This document shows positions 1 through 8,272 of a stretch of DNA of 64,000 nt, in pieces. Below the pieces are notes generated by a model. The model did not search any database. It was not told where the DNA came from and saw only the letters and a list, made by a program, of their open reading frames with translations. The DNA is from an uncultured Eubacteriales bacterium (lineage in GTDB: Bacteria; Bacillota; Clostridia; Oscillospirales; Acutalibacteraceae). Within the stretch, counting starts at the first letter, position 1. The number at the start of each line of letters is the position of its first letter. The position numbers were made by a program, and so were the translations under genes. The stretch is taken from the NCBI GenBank assembly GCA_910584745.1, contig CAJUDG010000006.1, positions 124,001 to 188,000 of the forward strand. Reading direction: 5' to 3'.

Positions 1-2
1 AG

Positions 3-986
3 ATATACGCCATGCGCCTGGCGGCGGAGGGAAAGGGCCTTACTGACCTGCCCCAGGAGGTGGAGGAGACCGAGCTTTTCCCGGGACATAAGGAGCTGGC
101 GGATGCCGAAAAGATAGATCTCGCCAGGGACAAGGTCTTCGGCGACGAGTATCAGGCCAGGAAAGCCCTTATCAACGACAATGTGTCCGCCTTTATCAAC
201 GACGTAATGTCCACCACCCATTTCCGGCAGGAGACCGCCATGTCCGACCTGAACCGGGCCATGGCTACCCAGCGCGTGGCCTGCAGCCTCCTTCTGCTCT
301 TGAATATCCTTATATTCATCATGATAACCTTCCTCATTGTAAAGCCTTTAAAGGTGTACATAAAATGTATCAAAGAGGACAGGCGCATGGAGATAACCGG
401 GGCCTATGAGTTCAAGTATCTGGCCCTTACCTATAACGACATCTACGAGCTCAACGCGGTCAACGAGGTGCTCAGGCGGCATCAGGCCGAGCTTGACCCC
501 CTTACCGGGATCCTCAGCCGCGGCGCCTTTGAGCAGGTCAAGGACATGACCCGGCTAAAGCCCCGGCCCATCGCGCTGCTGCTCATAGACGCGGACGTCT
601 CCGGCCAGGTCAGCAGCGGGTACGGGTACGAGACTGGGGATAAGGTGCTGAAAAAGGTGGCCCGTATGCTAAACGAGCACTTCCGGGCCTCGGACTTCCC
701 GGCCCGCACCGGCGGGGATGAGTTCGCCGTTATCGTGGACGAGGTAGAGCCGGAAAAGCAGTCCAGCATCCTACAGAAGATGCACGACATAAACCGCCAG
801 CTCTCCCGTCCCAGGGACGGCCTGCCTGCGGTGTCCATCAGCGCGGGCGGGGCCTTCTCCCCTAACGGCTTCACAGAAGAGCTGTACCGCAAGGCCAGCG
901 CCGCCCTATATGAGGCAAGGCGCGGCGGCCGCGGAGGATGCAGATTCTATGATGATGACATGAAGCCGGACACAAAGCGCCCCTAA
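3..986 (+). CDS. GGDEF diguanylate cyclase, 5' end cut off
   Basis: The frame is open to the left edge, so the N-terminus is missing; the first ATG visible is at 12. From that ATG, a hydrophobic segment at about residues 92-112 is a membrane helix following a presumed extracellular stretch. A GGDEF domain occupies about residues 155-315. The active-site GGDEF is intact at residues 234-238, and an RxxD inhibition site (RASD, 225-228) lies five residues before it, so an active, product-inhibited enzyme making cyclic di-GMP is expected. The sensory half is probably periplasmic or extracytoplasmic and lies partly outside the window. A terminator follows directly. Domain assignment is firm; the signal sensed is unknown. 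Confidence 0.9.
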   Translation: MYAMRLAAEGKGLTDLPQEVEETELFPGHKELADAEKIDLARDKVFGDEYQARKALINDNVSAFINDVMSTTHFRQETAMSDLNRAMATQRVACSLLLLLNILIFIMITFLIVKPLKVYIKCIKEDRRMEITGAYEFKYLALTYNDIYELNAVNEVLRRHQAELDPLTGILSRGAFEQVKDMTRLKPRPIALLLIDADVSGQVSSGYGYETGDKVLKKVARMLNEHFRASDFPARTGGDEFAVIVDEVEPEKQSSILQKMHDINRQLSRPRDGLPAVSISAGGAFSPNGFTEELYRKASAALYEARRGGRGGCRFYDDDMKPDTKRP

Positions 987-990
987 AACA

Positions 991-1029
991 GAGCGGCCCC
1001 CAGCGCGCAAGACGCTGTGGGCCGCTTTT
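991..1029 (+). terminator. Intrinsic terminator after the GGDEF gene
   Basis: GC-rich inverted repeat (arms 993-1005 and 1013-1025, one G-T type mismatch) followed by TTTT. It also lies just past the stop of the convergent ribU gene, so it may work from both sides. Confidence 0.75.
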
Positions 1030-1037
1030 CTATGTCC

Positions 1038-1640
1038 TTATTTCGTCCCCTTAAGAATGGGCGATATGCGCTTATAGATGAGGAAGGTTATGGCCGTGCT
1101 CAAAATCCCCTTCACAAAGGTAAAGGGCATATTGAACCATATAAGCGCGTCCCAAAGGGTCTTCACGTTGGGATTTATGGCCCTGTACATATCGAGGATG
1201 GCCTCCATGGGCATCACAAGGCCATAGGCCGGGTACACGATGAAATAGTTGCTGGGAAGGCTCAAAAGGGCCATGGCCGCGGCGCCTGTCAGCGCCCCCA
1301 TAAGGGCCCCCAGGCGGTCCTTCTTCACCCGGTAGATTATGCCCGCCGGCAGCACAAAGGCCGCGCCCAAAAGGAAGTTGCTCAGCTCCCCCACACCGCC
1401 GGTGCTGGTGGCGAACAGATGCACCAGATTCTTTATCAGGCACACCGCCACGCCGGACAGTGGCCCCAGGCTGAACGAGGCTATCAGCGCGGGCAGCTCG
1501 CTGAAATCCAGCTGCAGAAAGCTTGGCATCAGCGGCACGTGGACCCCGATGAACATCAGCGCCGAGGCCGCCGCCCCCAGCACCGCCGTGACCGCCAGGG
1601 CCCGGACGTTGACTCTCTTTACTTCTTTTACCTGTTCCAT
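1038..1640 (-). CDS. ribU: Riboflavin ECF transporter S component RibU
   Basis: Integral membrane substrate-binding subunit of an energy-coupling-factor importer. Several hydrophobic helices run through the whole 200 residues, and the protein has the length and pattern of the RibU family. Specificity for riboflavin is supported by the FMN riboswitch and attenuator directly upstream. The EcfA/EcfT energising module is not in the window and would be shared from elsewhere. I chose the ATG at 1640 (protein starting MEQVK) because GAAAGGTCC lies a suitable distance upstream; an in-frame start at 1670 would add ten residues. It converges with the GGDEF gene. Confidence 0.88.
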   Translation of the reverse strand: MEQVKEVKRVNVRALAVTAVLGAAASALMFIGVHVPLMPSFLQLDFSELPALIASFSLGPLSGVAVCLIKNLVHLFATSTGGVGELSNFLLGAAFVLPAGIIYRVKKDRLGALMGALTGAAAMALLSLPSNYFIVYPAYGLVMPMEAILDMYRAINPNVKTLWDALIWFNMPFTFVKGILSTAITFLIYKRISPILKGTK

Positions 1641-1684
1641 AGTATCAGGACCTTTCATATAGATTTGCAAAGGCCTTTTTCCGC

Positions 1685-1716
1685 AGAAAAATCCCCGGGC
1701 GGAAAACGCCCGGGGC
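1685..1716 (-). terminator. Riboswitch-controlled terminator of ribU
   Basis: On the minus strand, a perfect nine-pair GC hairpin (1693-1701 with 1707-1715) is followed by a T-rich run. It lies between the FMN aptamer and ribU, the standard place for the expression platform of a transcription-attenuating riboswitch: FMN bound means termination. Confidence 0.85.
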
Positions 1717-1752
1717 TATGCGTCAGGAAATACGGCGGTAAATAGGCCCGCC

Positions 1753-1900
1753 GTGATCTTCTCTCATCCGGACTGTACCGTCGGTATCGGAATCGCACCG
1801 ATTCAACGCCGCCGAAGCTTTCAGCCGCGCTCGCAGACTTATGGCAAACCGTTTGCCGTTTCACTGCCGGTAAGGAATTTCACCTTGCCCCGAAGACCTT
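1753..1900 (-). promoter_or_regulatory. FMN riboswitch (RFN element)
   Basis: Read on the minus strand, the element opens with the conserved CTTCGGGGCAAGGTGAAATT segment, continues with CCGGCAGT, and closes with GATTCCGATACCGACGGT and GTCCGGATGAGAGAAG. These are the hallmark blocks of the RFN aptamer in the right order. It precedes a terminator and ribU, so flavin mononucleotide should repress riboflavin uptake. Confidence 0.96.
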
Positions 1901-1913
1901 TTGCTGGTATAAT
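1885..1913 (+). promoter_or_regulatory. Sigma-A-like promoter for nnr
   Basis: Plus strand TTGCCC (1885-1890), 17-base spacer, TATAAT (1908-1913). It points toward nnr (start 1959) and shares two bases of its -10 with the divergent ribU promoter. Confidence 0.6.
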
Positions 1914-1940
1914 TATATTATGCAGCTTGCGGATTGTCAA
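1912..1940 (-). promoter_or_regulatory. Sigma-A promoter of the riboswitch-ribU transcript
   Basis: Minus strand TTGACA (1935-1940) and TATAAT (1912-1917), 17-base spacer: a perfect vegetative promoter placed just upstream of the FMN aptamer. Its -10 overlaps that of the opposing promoter. Confidence 0.85.
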
Positions 1941-1958
1941 GACGGACGGAGGGTAAAA

Positions 1959-3458
1959 ATGAAGCTTTTTTTAAAGTCTGAGATGCAAAAACTGGAATCT
2001 GAGGGCCAACGCGCTGGCATAAGCCTTGGCGAGATGATGGAGCAGGCCGGGGCCCAGCTTGCCCGGGCGGCCATAGAAAAGTGGGGCCAACCTAGAGGGC
2101 CCGTAATTCTCCTCTGCGGCAAGGGCAATAACGGCGGCGACGGCTTTGTCTGCGCCCGGGAGCTTGCGGCTATGGGCGCGGAGTGTACGGTCATCCTGCC
2201 GCACGGCAGCCCCGGCACGGACCTTGCCGCCGCGGCCTTTAATAAGCTGCCGCCCCAGGTCCGCGTGCTAGGCCCCGGGACCAAGGCCGAAACCGCCCTT
2301 ACAGCTGCCTGGCTCGTGGTGGACTGCGTGTTCGGCTTCGGGTTCCGGGGGGAGCTGGACGAGGTTTCAGCCAGATATCTGCGCCTTGCAAACGGCCTTC
2401 CCTGCCACAGGCTCTCCGCCGACCTGCCCAGCGGGGTTGAGTGCGACACCGGCCGGGTCTCGCCGGACACCTTCCGGGCGGACCTTACGGCGGCATTCAG
2501 CGGCGCAAAGCCCGCCCACATGAGCTACCCCGCCAGGGAGTTCTGCGGCGAGGTGCGGATATGCCCCGTGGGCATACCTCCGGAGCTCATCCAAAGCGCC
2601 GAGACCTCCGGCGAGGTCACCGGCCCCGAACACCTGAAGGCCCTGCTGCACCCCATAGACGTCCAGGCCCACAAGGGCAGCCGGGGGCGGCTTTTAATGG
2701 TCTGCGGCAGCTGGGGCATGGCCGGGGCCTGTATTATGGCGGCCCGGGCGGCCCTCAGGTGCGGGGTAGGGCTTTTGGATATCGTCTGCGGCGAGCGGGT
2801 CTACCCTATCCTGGCCGGGGCCGTGCCAGAAGCCATCTTTACCATTCTGGACGGTAATGGGGACAGCGAAAGGCTCTTTGCGTCCCTTAGGGCCTCCACC
2901 GCCTGCGTGCTGGGCTGCGGCCTTGGAGGCGGACAGGATGCGCTCATCCGGCAGGTGCTTGGCACCTGCCCCTCCCCCATGGTCGTCGATGCCGACGGCC
3001 TGAACTTCTGCGCCCGCACCGGCTTTGACCTCTCCGCCATCCCCGCCCCCCATGTTATCACCCCCCACCCCGGCGAGGCCTCCCGGCTGCTGGGCAGGTC
3101 CGTGACCCAGATACAGGCTGGGCGCATACCCGCCGCCCTGGAGCTTGCAGGACTCACCGGCGGCACAGCGCTCTTAAAGGGTGCCGCCACAGTAATAGCC
3201 CGGCCCGACGGCCGCTTTGCCATAAACTCCACCGGCAACCCCGGCATGGCCAAGGGCGGCAGCGGCGACGTGCTCTCGGGCATTATGGGCGCGTTCCTCA
3301 GCCAGGGCGCGGAGCCCTTCGAGGCGGCCCGGGCCGCGGCCTATCTCCACGGCTTGGCCGGCGACCGGTGCCGGGACAGGCTGTCCGCCCGGTCCATGCT
3401 GCCCACGGACCTCCCCCTGGAGTTTTCAGAAATCTTTAAGGATTTTGAAAGGGATTAA
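1959..3458 (+). CDS. nnr: Bifunctional NAD(P)HX epimerase/dehydratase
   Basis: Repairs hydrated NADH and NADPH: the N-terminal YjeF_N domain (about residues 1-210) epimerises NAD(P)HX, and the C-terminal ribokinase-like domain (about 225-495) dehydrates it in an ADP- or ATP-dependent reaction. Visible signatures are KGNNGGDGF near residue 57 in the first domain, then KGSRGRLL, TPHPGEASRLL and GGSGDVLSGIMGAF in the second. The 499-residue length is normal for the fused enzyme. The start at 1959 is preceded by GGAGG; an upstream in-frame ATG at 1920 lies at the expected transcription start and is unlikely. Cytosolic, probably monocistronic. Confidence 0.93.
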   Translation: MKLFLKSEMQKLESEGQRAGISLGEMMEQAGAQLARAAIEKWGQPRGPVILLCGKGNNGGDGFVCARELAAMGAECTVILPHGSPGTDLAAAAFNKLPPQVRVLGPGTKAETALTAAWLVVDCVFGFGFRGELDEVSARYLRLANGLPCHRLSADLPSGVECDTGRVSPDTFRADLTAAFSGAKPAHMSYPAREFCGEVRICPVGIPPELIQSAETSGEVTGPEHLKALLHPIDVQAHKGSRGRLLMVCGSWGMAGACIMAARAALRCGVGLLDIVCGERVYPILAGAVPEAIFTILDGNGDSERLFASLRASTACVLGCGLGGGQDALIRQVLGTCPSPMVVDADGLNFCARTGFDLSAIPAPHVITPHPGEASRLLGRSVTQIQAGRIPAALELAGLTGGTALLKGAATVIARPDGRFAINSTGNPGMAKGGSGDVLSGIMGAFLSQGAEPFEAARAAAYLHGLAGDRCRDRLSARSMLPTDLPLEFSEIFKDFERD

Positions 3459-3462
3459 GGGG

Positions 3463-3491
3463 TTTACAATTTATTTATATTTTGGTAAAAT
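3463..3491 (+). promoter_or_regulatory. Sigma-A promoter for the CmpB-type gene
   Basis: TTTACA (3463-3468), 17-base spacer, TAAAAT (3486-3491), directly between the nnr stop and the next ribosome binding site. Confidence 0.75.
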
Positions 3492-3533
3492 AGTCTGAGT
3501 TCCGGTGTATCTGCGCCGCGGGGAGGGCTTTTT

Positions 3534-5087
3534 ATGCTTTATACTTATCTCTACTGTTTCTTTATTTACGCGTTTCTGGGCTGGTGCGCGGAGGTGCTCT
3601 ACGCCGCTGCCGTGGAAAAGCGCTTTGTGAACCGGGGCTTTCTCAACGGCCCCGTCTGCCCCATCTACGGTGTGGGCGTGGCCCTTATCGCCCTGTTCAT
3701 GGGCCCCTTTGCCGGGAACCTCCTGGCGCTGTTCGTGGGCTCGATGATACTGGGCTCGGCCCTCGAGTGGATAGCGGGCTTTCTCCTTGAGAAGATATTT
3801 CGCCAGAAGTGGTGGGACTATTCAAATGAGCCCCACAACCTGAACGGCTATATCTGCCTGAGGTTTTCCGTGCTCTGGGGCTTTGCCGGGGCGCTGGTGG
3901 TGCGCTTCATAGTGCCCTCCACCAGCCGCCTTGTGCACCTTATGCCCAAGACCCTTGGGTGGATAATACTGGCAGTCCTGGGCGGGCTCATCATCGCCGA
4001 CCTGTCGGTGACGGTCATATCCATCATCGGGCTCAACCGCAAGCTGAAAATGCTTGAGTTGGTGGCGGCAAGGCTCCGCGAGGGCTCCGATAAGCTTGGC
4101 AGCGACCTCTTTGGCAAGGCCGTCAGCGCCAAGAAGCGCGCGGAGCTCCTACAGATGGACGCCGAAAAGCTCCACGAGAGATACGAGCAGGCCCTGCACT
4201 CCAACGTGCTGCACCGCCGCCTGTTAAAGGCCTTCCCCGACCTCAAGTCCCTCAGGCATAACGAGCAGCTGGAGGCCCTGCAGGAGAGCATCGACGTGTT
4301 CCGCAGAAAGTCCCATGACGCGGTCGTGCGCCGCAACCAGGCGGCCATAGAGGCCTATGAGCCCCATCTGGCCGAAGGCCAGGACAAACCCTTCGGGTAC
4401 ATGATCTGCTATGAGAAGCTCTTCTGGATATTCATGGCGGGCAATGTGGTGGGCTGCCTTTTAGAGACCATATACGCCCTTATCCTGCCGCCCCACCAGT
4501 TCGAGCTGAGGGTAAGCGTGGTCCTCGGCCCCTTCATCCTGGTCTACGGCTTTGGGGCCGTGGCCATAACCCTGTTCCTCCGCAGGATGTATAACCAGCG
4601 GGACGTGCTGATATTCATCGCCAGCATGGTGGTGGGCGCCGCCTTCGAGTATTTTTGCAGCTTCGTCCAGCAGGCTGCCTTCGGCACCGTGTCCTGGGAG
4701 TACAGCGACTCCCCCTTCAACGTGGGCGGGCGCACGAACCTGATGTACTCCGTCTTCTGGGGCATACTTGGCCTTGTGTGGGTAAAGGACCTGTACCCGG
4801 TGGTCTCGCGTAAGATAGAGCGCACCCCAAAGAAGCTTGGGCGCGTGCTCACGGTGTTCATGACGGTATTTATGGCCCTGGACATGGCCGTATCCGCCGG
4901 GGCTGTCTACCGCCAGTACGAGCGGGTGGACGGGGTCCCGGCCACAAACAGCGTGCAGGAGTTTTTCGACAGGACCTTCCCGGACGAGGTGCTCAAGGTG
5001 ATATACCCGCATATGCAGTATGTGGGCAAGCCGGACCTGCCGGAGAAGCTTAAGGACAACCAGGCCATACCCGGCAAGCTGAAGTGA
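3534..5087 (+). CDS. Duplicated CmpB-type (type IV ABC permease-like) membrane protein
   Basis: A 517-residue membrane protein with two copies of the putative ABC-transporter type IV domain (CmpB family, PF06541). The first is about residues 1-160 (FIYAFLGWCAEVLY near the start, WWDYSNEP, NGYICLRFSVLWG) and the second about 285-470 (NVVGCLLETIYAL, VSWEYSDSPFNVGG, LMYSVFWG). A charged, probably coiled-coil stretch at about 175-270 separates them. Family members are widespread in Firmicutes but their substrate is unknown; no ATPase gene is adjacent. GGGAGGG precedes the ATG. The fold assignment is good; the transport role is inferred from the family name only. Confidence 0.82.
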   Translation: MLYTYLYCFFIYAFLGWCAEVLYAAAVEKRFVNRGFLNGPVCPIYGVGVALIALFMGPFAGNLLALFVGSMILGSALEWIAGFLLEKIFRQKWWDYSNEPHNLNGYICLRFSVLWGFAGALVVRFIVPSTSRLVHLMPKTLGWIILAVLGGLIIADLSVTVISIIGLNRKLKMLELVAARLREGSDKLGSDLFGKAVSAKKRAELLQMDAEKLHERYEQALHSNVLHRRLLKAFPDLKSLRHNEQLEALQESIDVFRRKSHDAVVRRNQAAIEAYEPHLAEGQDKPFGYMICYEKLFWIFMAGNVVGCLLETIYALILPPHQFELRVSVVLGPFILVYGFGAVAITLFLRRMYNQRDVLIFIASMVVGAAFEYFCSFVQQAAFGTVSWEYSDSPFNVGGRTNLMYSVFWGILGLVWVKDLYPVVSRKIERTPKKLGRVLTVFMTVFMALDMAVSAGAVYRQYERVDGVPATNSVQEFFDRTFPDEVLKVIYPHMQYVGKPDLPEKLKDNQAIPGKLK

Positions 5088-5093
5088 ACATAA

Positions 5094-5141
5094 AAGCCCC
5101 CTCCTCAGCGTAAAGCGCCCAGGAGGGGGCAGTTTTATTTT
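5094..5141. terminator. Bidirectional terminator between convergent genes
   Basis: Inverted repeat of GCCCCCTCCT (5096-5105) and AGGAGGGGGC (5121-5130), with A-rich sequence on the left and TTTTATTTT on the right. It separates the convergent CmpB-type gene and the glycosidase. Confidence 0.85.
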
Positions 5142-5143
5142 GC

Positions 5144-7285
5144 TCAGCGTCCCAGGAAGACCATCACCGACCGGGGGCCTATCCTAAAGCTGCGGCTCTC
5201 AAAGCGCTGTGGGTGCTGCCCTGACTCCCAGGTATTGCACACCAGCTCCCAGTGCATGGACAGGGGCAGCTCGGGCAGGGTCACGTCCAGCTCGCCCCAA
5301 TAGGCGTTAGAGGCCACATAGACCACCTCAGCCCCGTTGTCCCGCTCATAGCCCGCGAACATTACTCCCACATAGTGCTCGTCGCCGCCAAAGCCGTCCT
5401 GCTTCCAGGGGGCCACCCCGTGGAAGCTCACGTCCGGGAAGCCCATCACCCCGCCGCTGAGATCCGTGCGCAGGACCTTATGAGCCTTTCTGAAGGCTAT
5501 CATATACTTAAAGAAGCCGAACATGTCCCGATACTTGTCAAGCCGCCGCCAGTCAAGCCACGAGGTGATATTGTCCTGGCAGTAGGCGTTATTGTTGCCG
5601 AACTGGGTGTTGCAGAACTCGTCGCCGGAGAGGAACATGGGTATGCCCCGGCTGCACATGAGAAGGGCGAAGGAGTTTCGTATCATCCTAAGGCGCAGCT
5701 CGTTCACCCCCGGGTCCGAGGTCTCTCCCTCGGCTCCGCAGTTCCAGCTGTAGTTGTTCCAGCAGCCGTCGGTATTATCCCAGCCGTTTGCGTCGTTATG
5801 CTTGTCGTTGTAGGCAAAGAGGTCGTATAGGGTAAAGCCGTCATGGCAGGTCAGGAAGTTTACAGAGGCGTTTTCCCGGCCCTTGGACTCGTATATATCC
5901 CGGGAGCCGGAGATGCGCTGGGCCGCCAGATTCGCCGTGCCGTTGTCGCCCTTGATATAGGCGCGCATGTCGTCCCTATACTTTCCGTTCCACTCTGCCC
6001 AGCGGTTCCAGGATGGGAAGGTCCCCACCTGATAGAGCCCGCCCGCGTCCCAGGCCTCGGCTATGAGCTTTACCCCGCCCAGAATGGGATCGAAGGCCAG
6101 CGACTGCAGGAGGGGCGGCTTGTCCATGGGAGAGCCGTCCTCGTTGCGCCCGAGGATTGAAGCCAAATCGAACCTGAAGCCGTTTATCCTATAGGTGGTG
6201 ACCCAATAGCGCAGGCAGTCCAGAATCATCTGGTGGACTATGGGGTGATTGCAGTTTAAGGTGTTGCCGCAGCCGCTGAAGTTATAGTAATATCCCTCTG
6301 GGGTCAGAAGATAGTATATATTGTTGTCAAAGCCCTTGAATGAGAAGAAGGGCCCATGCTCGTTGCCCTCGGCGGTATGGTTGAAGACCACGTCCAGGTA
6401 CACCTCGATGCCGTTCTCGTTAAGCTCCCGGATAAGGCGCTTAAGCTCGTTGCCCTCACGGTTATGCTCGGTGGTGGCGGTATAACTGGTGTTGGGGGCA
6501 AAAAAGCTGACGGTGCTGTAGCCCCAGTAGTTGTAGAGCTTATTCCCGCCGTGCTCCCTATAGTCCTGCATCTCGTCGAACTCGAATATGGGCATCAGCT
6601 CCACGGCGTTTACGCCCAGCTCCTTGAGATACGGTATCTTCTCCCTAAGCCCCTCAAAGGTGCCTGGGTTCGAGACCCCCGATGAGCTGTCCTTTGTAAA
6701 GCCCCGCACGTGAAGCTCGTATATTATCAGGTCCTCGTTGGGCACCATGGGCTGTGAGAAGTCGCCCCAGTCGAAGTCGTTCTTCACTACCCGTGCCTTG
6801 TACTGCTGCATACCCGGCTGGTTCTCCCCCCACTCCCGCTGGCCGGTGACGGCCTTGGCATACGGGTCCAGAAGGGGCTTGCTGCGGTCGAAGATAAGGC
6901 CCCGCTTTGGGTCATAGGGACCGTCCACCCTATAGGCATACTCGAACTCTGCGATGTCCAGCCGGAAGACTATCATAGAGTATACGTTGCCAATCCTATA
7001 CGACCCCGGAAACGGTATCTCGCCATAGGGCTGGTCCTCGCCGGGGCGGTACAGAAGCAGCGAGACCGCTGTGGCTCCGTTGGAGTGTACGGTAAAATTC
7101 ACGCCGCCGGGGATGGCGGTGGCGCCGTTTATCTCGTAAAAGCCTGGCCGTATGGAATAGGTGACGCCGTTGCACTCGATAAAGTCCAGGGGTGCCAGAT
7201 GGATATTGCTCGGCAGCTTCATTGCCGCCACAGCGTCGCTCTTATTCAGGGTATGCACGTCCAGGGGATGAAGGTTCTGTTCCAT
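5144..7285 (-). CDS. Glycogen debranching enzyme / isoamylase-type glycosidase (GH13)
   Basis: Cytosolic alpha-1,6-glucosidase of the GlgX/isoamylase/pullulanase type. An N-terminal beta-sandwich (about residues 60-160) precedes the GH13 barrel. All catalytic elements are present: region I DVVFNH, nucleophile Asp373 in GFRFDLAS, acid/base Glu410 in LIAEAWDAGG and Asp482 in TCHDGF. The length of 713 residues is typical. I start at 7285 (MEQNLHP) because AAAGGAAA lies upstream; an ATG at 7321 has no such site. No other glycogen gene is nearby. Debranching of storage glucan is the best reading; hydrolysis of imported branched dextrin cannot be excluded. Confidence 0.9.
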   Translation of the reverse strand: MEQNLHPLDVHTLNKSDAVAAMKLPSNIHLAPLDFIECNGVTYSIRPGFYEINGATAIPGGVNFTVHSNGATAVSLLLYRPGEDQPYGEIPFPGSYRIGNVYSMIVFRLDIAEFEYAYRVDGPYDPKRGLIFDRSKPLLDPYAKAVTGQREWGENQPGMQQYKARVVKNDFDWGDFSQPMVPNEDLIIYELHVRGFTKDSSSGVSNPGTFEGLREKIPYLKELGVNAVELMPIFEFDEMQDYREHGGNKLYNYWGYSTVSFFAPNTSYTATTEHNREGNELKRLIRELNENGIEVYLDVVFNHTAEGNEHGPFFSFKGFDNNIYYLLTPEGYYYNFSGCGNTLNCNHPIVHQMILDCLRYWVTTYRINGFRFDLASILGRNEDGSPMDKPPLLQSLAFDPILGGVKLIAEAWDAGGLYQVGTFPSWNRWAEWNGKYRDDMRAYIKGDNGTANLAAQRISGSRDIYESKGRENASVNFLTCHDGFTLYDLFAYNDKHNDANGWDNTDGCWNNYSWNCGAEGETSDPGVNELRLRMIRNSFALLMCSRGIPMFLSGDEFCNTQFGNNNAYCQDNITSWLDWRRLDKYRDMFGFFKYMIAFRKAHKVLRTDLSGGVMGFPDVSFHGVAPWKQDGFGGDEHYVGVMFAGYERDNGAEVVYVASNAYWGELDVTLPELPLSMHWELVCNTWESGQHPQRFESRSFRIGPRSVMVFLGR

Positions 7286-7347
7286 GGGGTGATTTTCCTT
7301 TCGTGTTAGTCTGGGCTGCATTCATATCATATATTATATGAAGTCTT

Positions 7348-8199
7348 TTACTTATTTTCAAGTAATTCATTGAATATCTGTGTGGCCGACTGCTCGGCAC
7401 CCTCCGGGTATGGATAGCCAAGGGCCAGGGCGGCGGCACGGGCCAGGGCGCTGTAAAGCTCAGCCGAGGCGCGAAGGGCCCCCGCCACATCCCCGGCGTC
7501 ATACCGGGCAAAGCAGCCCCCAAGACCCTTTGTGACCTCCCCGCCGGCCCACAGCTCCAGCAGCCGGCCATTATGCCATACGTCGTACCCCTCGGGACGG
7601 CGGCTCCTTTCATAGAGCTCTATCATTCGCAGCAGCAGGTGGGAGAGATAGGCGTTGATGCTGGTCACAGCTACATAGAGCTCCCCCCGCCGCAGCTTCT
7701 TGGCGGCCCAGACAGTGTGGAACCAGAAGTCGTTCACGGTGTTTATAAACTCCTCTTGGGACATCAATTTCTCGGGATCTTGCCCAGGTGCTGTGCAAAG
7801 AACGTCTGATATGCCCATCCTGTCAAAAAGCACCCGTCTGCCCCGGGCCATGATTCCCGCGAGCTCGCCGGACTCCGCTGCGGCCCTTAGCTGCCCGGGG
7901 GTGACGACCACTATGTCCACATCCAGCGAGCCCTCGAAGAGCACCCGCCGCTCCGTGGCCCCGGCCAGGGTGGGCTCGGTGAAGGAAATGAGCGGGTTTC
8001 CCAGGCAGGAGATAAGCTCCTCGGTGTAGAGATAGCGGCTGGGCTCTTGGGCGGCAAGGATCACGTCCAGGTCCGAGAACTGGTCGGCGGGCTGGTTTGC
8101 GCGGGTCTGGGAACCTATCTCGATGATGGCAGCTATATCCGTGTCCGTTTGTGCAAGCTCCAAAAGGCGCTCCCTTATCTCTCTGAATCTGTCTGCCAT
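7348..8199 (-). CDS. ANT(6)/AadK-like nucleotidyltransferase
   Basis: Belongs to the streptomycin 6-adenylyltransferase family (PF04439). The nucleotidyltransferase signature is visible as GSQTR near residue 30 followed by DQFSDLDV about ten residues later, the metal-binding DxD pair. The C-terminal half is helical as in AadK, and the length of 283 residues fits. Members can inactivate streptomycin, but chromosomal copies in gut clostridia are often uncharacterised, so resistance is not claimed. The start at 8199 puts GAGGAGG eight bases upstream; the ATG two codons earlier would be only two bases away. It sits downstream of the flagellar operon on the same strand, after a terminator. Confidence 0.85.
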   Translation of the reverse strand: MADRFREIRERLLELAQTDTDIAAIIEIGSQTRANQPADQFSDLDVILAAQEPSRYLYTEELISCLGNPLISFTEPTLAGATERRVLFEGSLDVDIVVVTPGQLRAAAESGELAGIMARGRRVLFDRMGISDVLCTAPGQDPEKLMSQEEFINTVNDFWFHTVWAAKKLRRGELYVAVTSINAYLSHLLLRMIELYERSRRPEGYDVWHNGRLLELWAGGEVTKGLGGCFARYDAGDVAGALRASAELYSALARAAALALGYPYPEGAEQSATQIFNELLENK

Positions 8200-8235
8200 A
8201 TCCATCGCCTCCTCTCAAAAAAAGTTTATATACAG

Positions 8236-8264
8236 CAAAAATGCCCCCGCAATCATGAGGGCAT
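8236..8264 (-). terminator. Terminator at the end of the main fla/che operon
   Basis: Minus strand hairpin ATGCCCTC / GGGGGCAT (eight pairs, one G-T) followed by TTTTT, nine bases past the stop of the EAL/HDOD gene. Confidence 0.75.
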
Positions 8265-8272
8265 ATAGCTTG

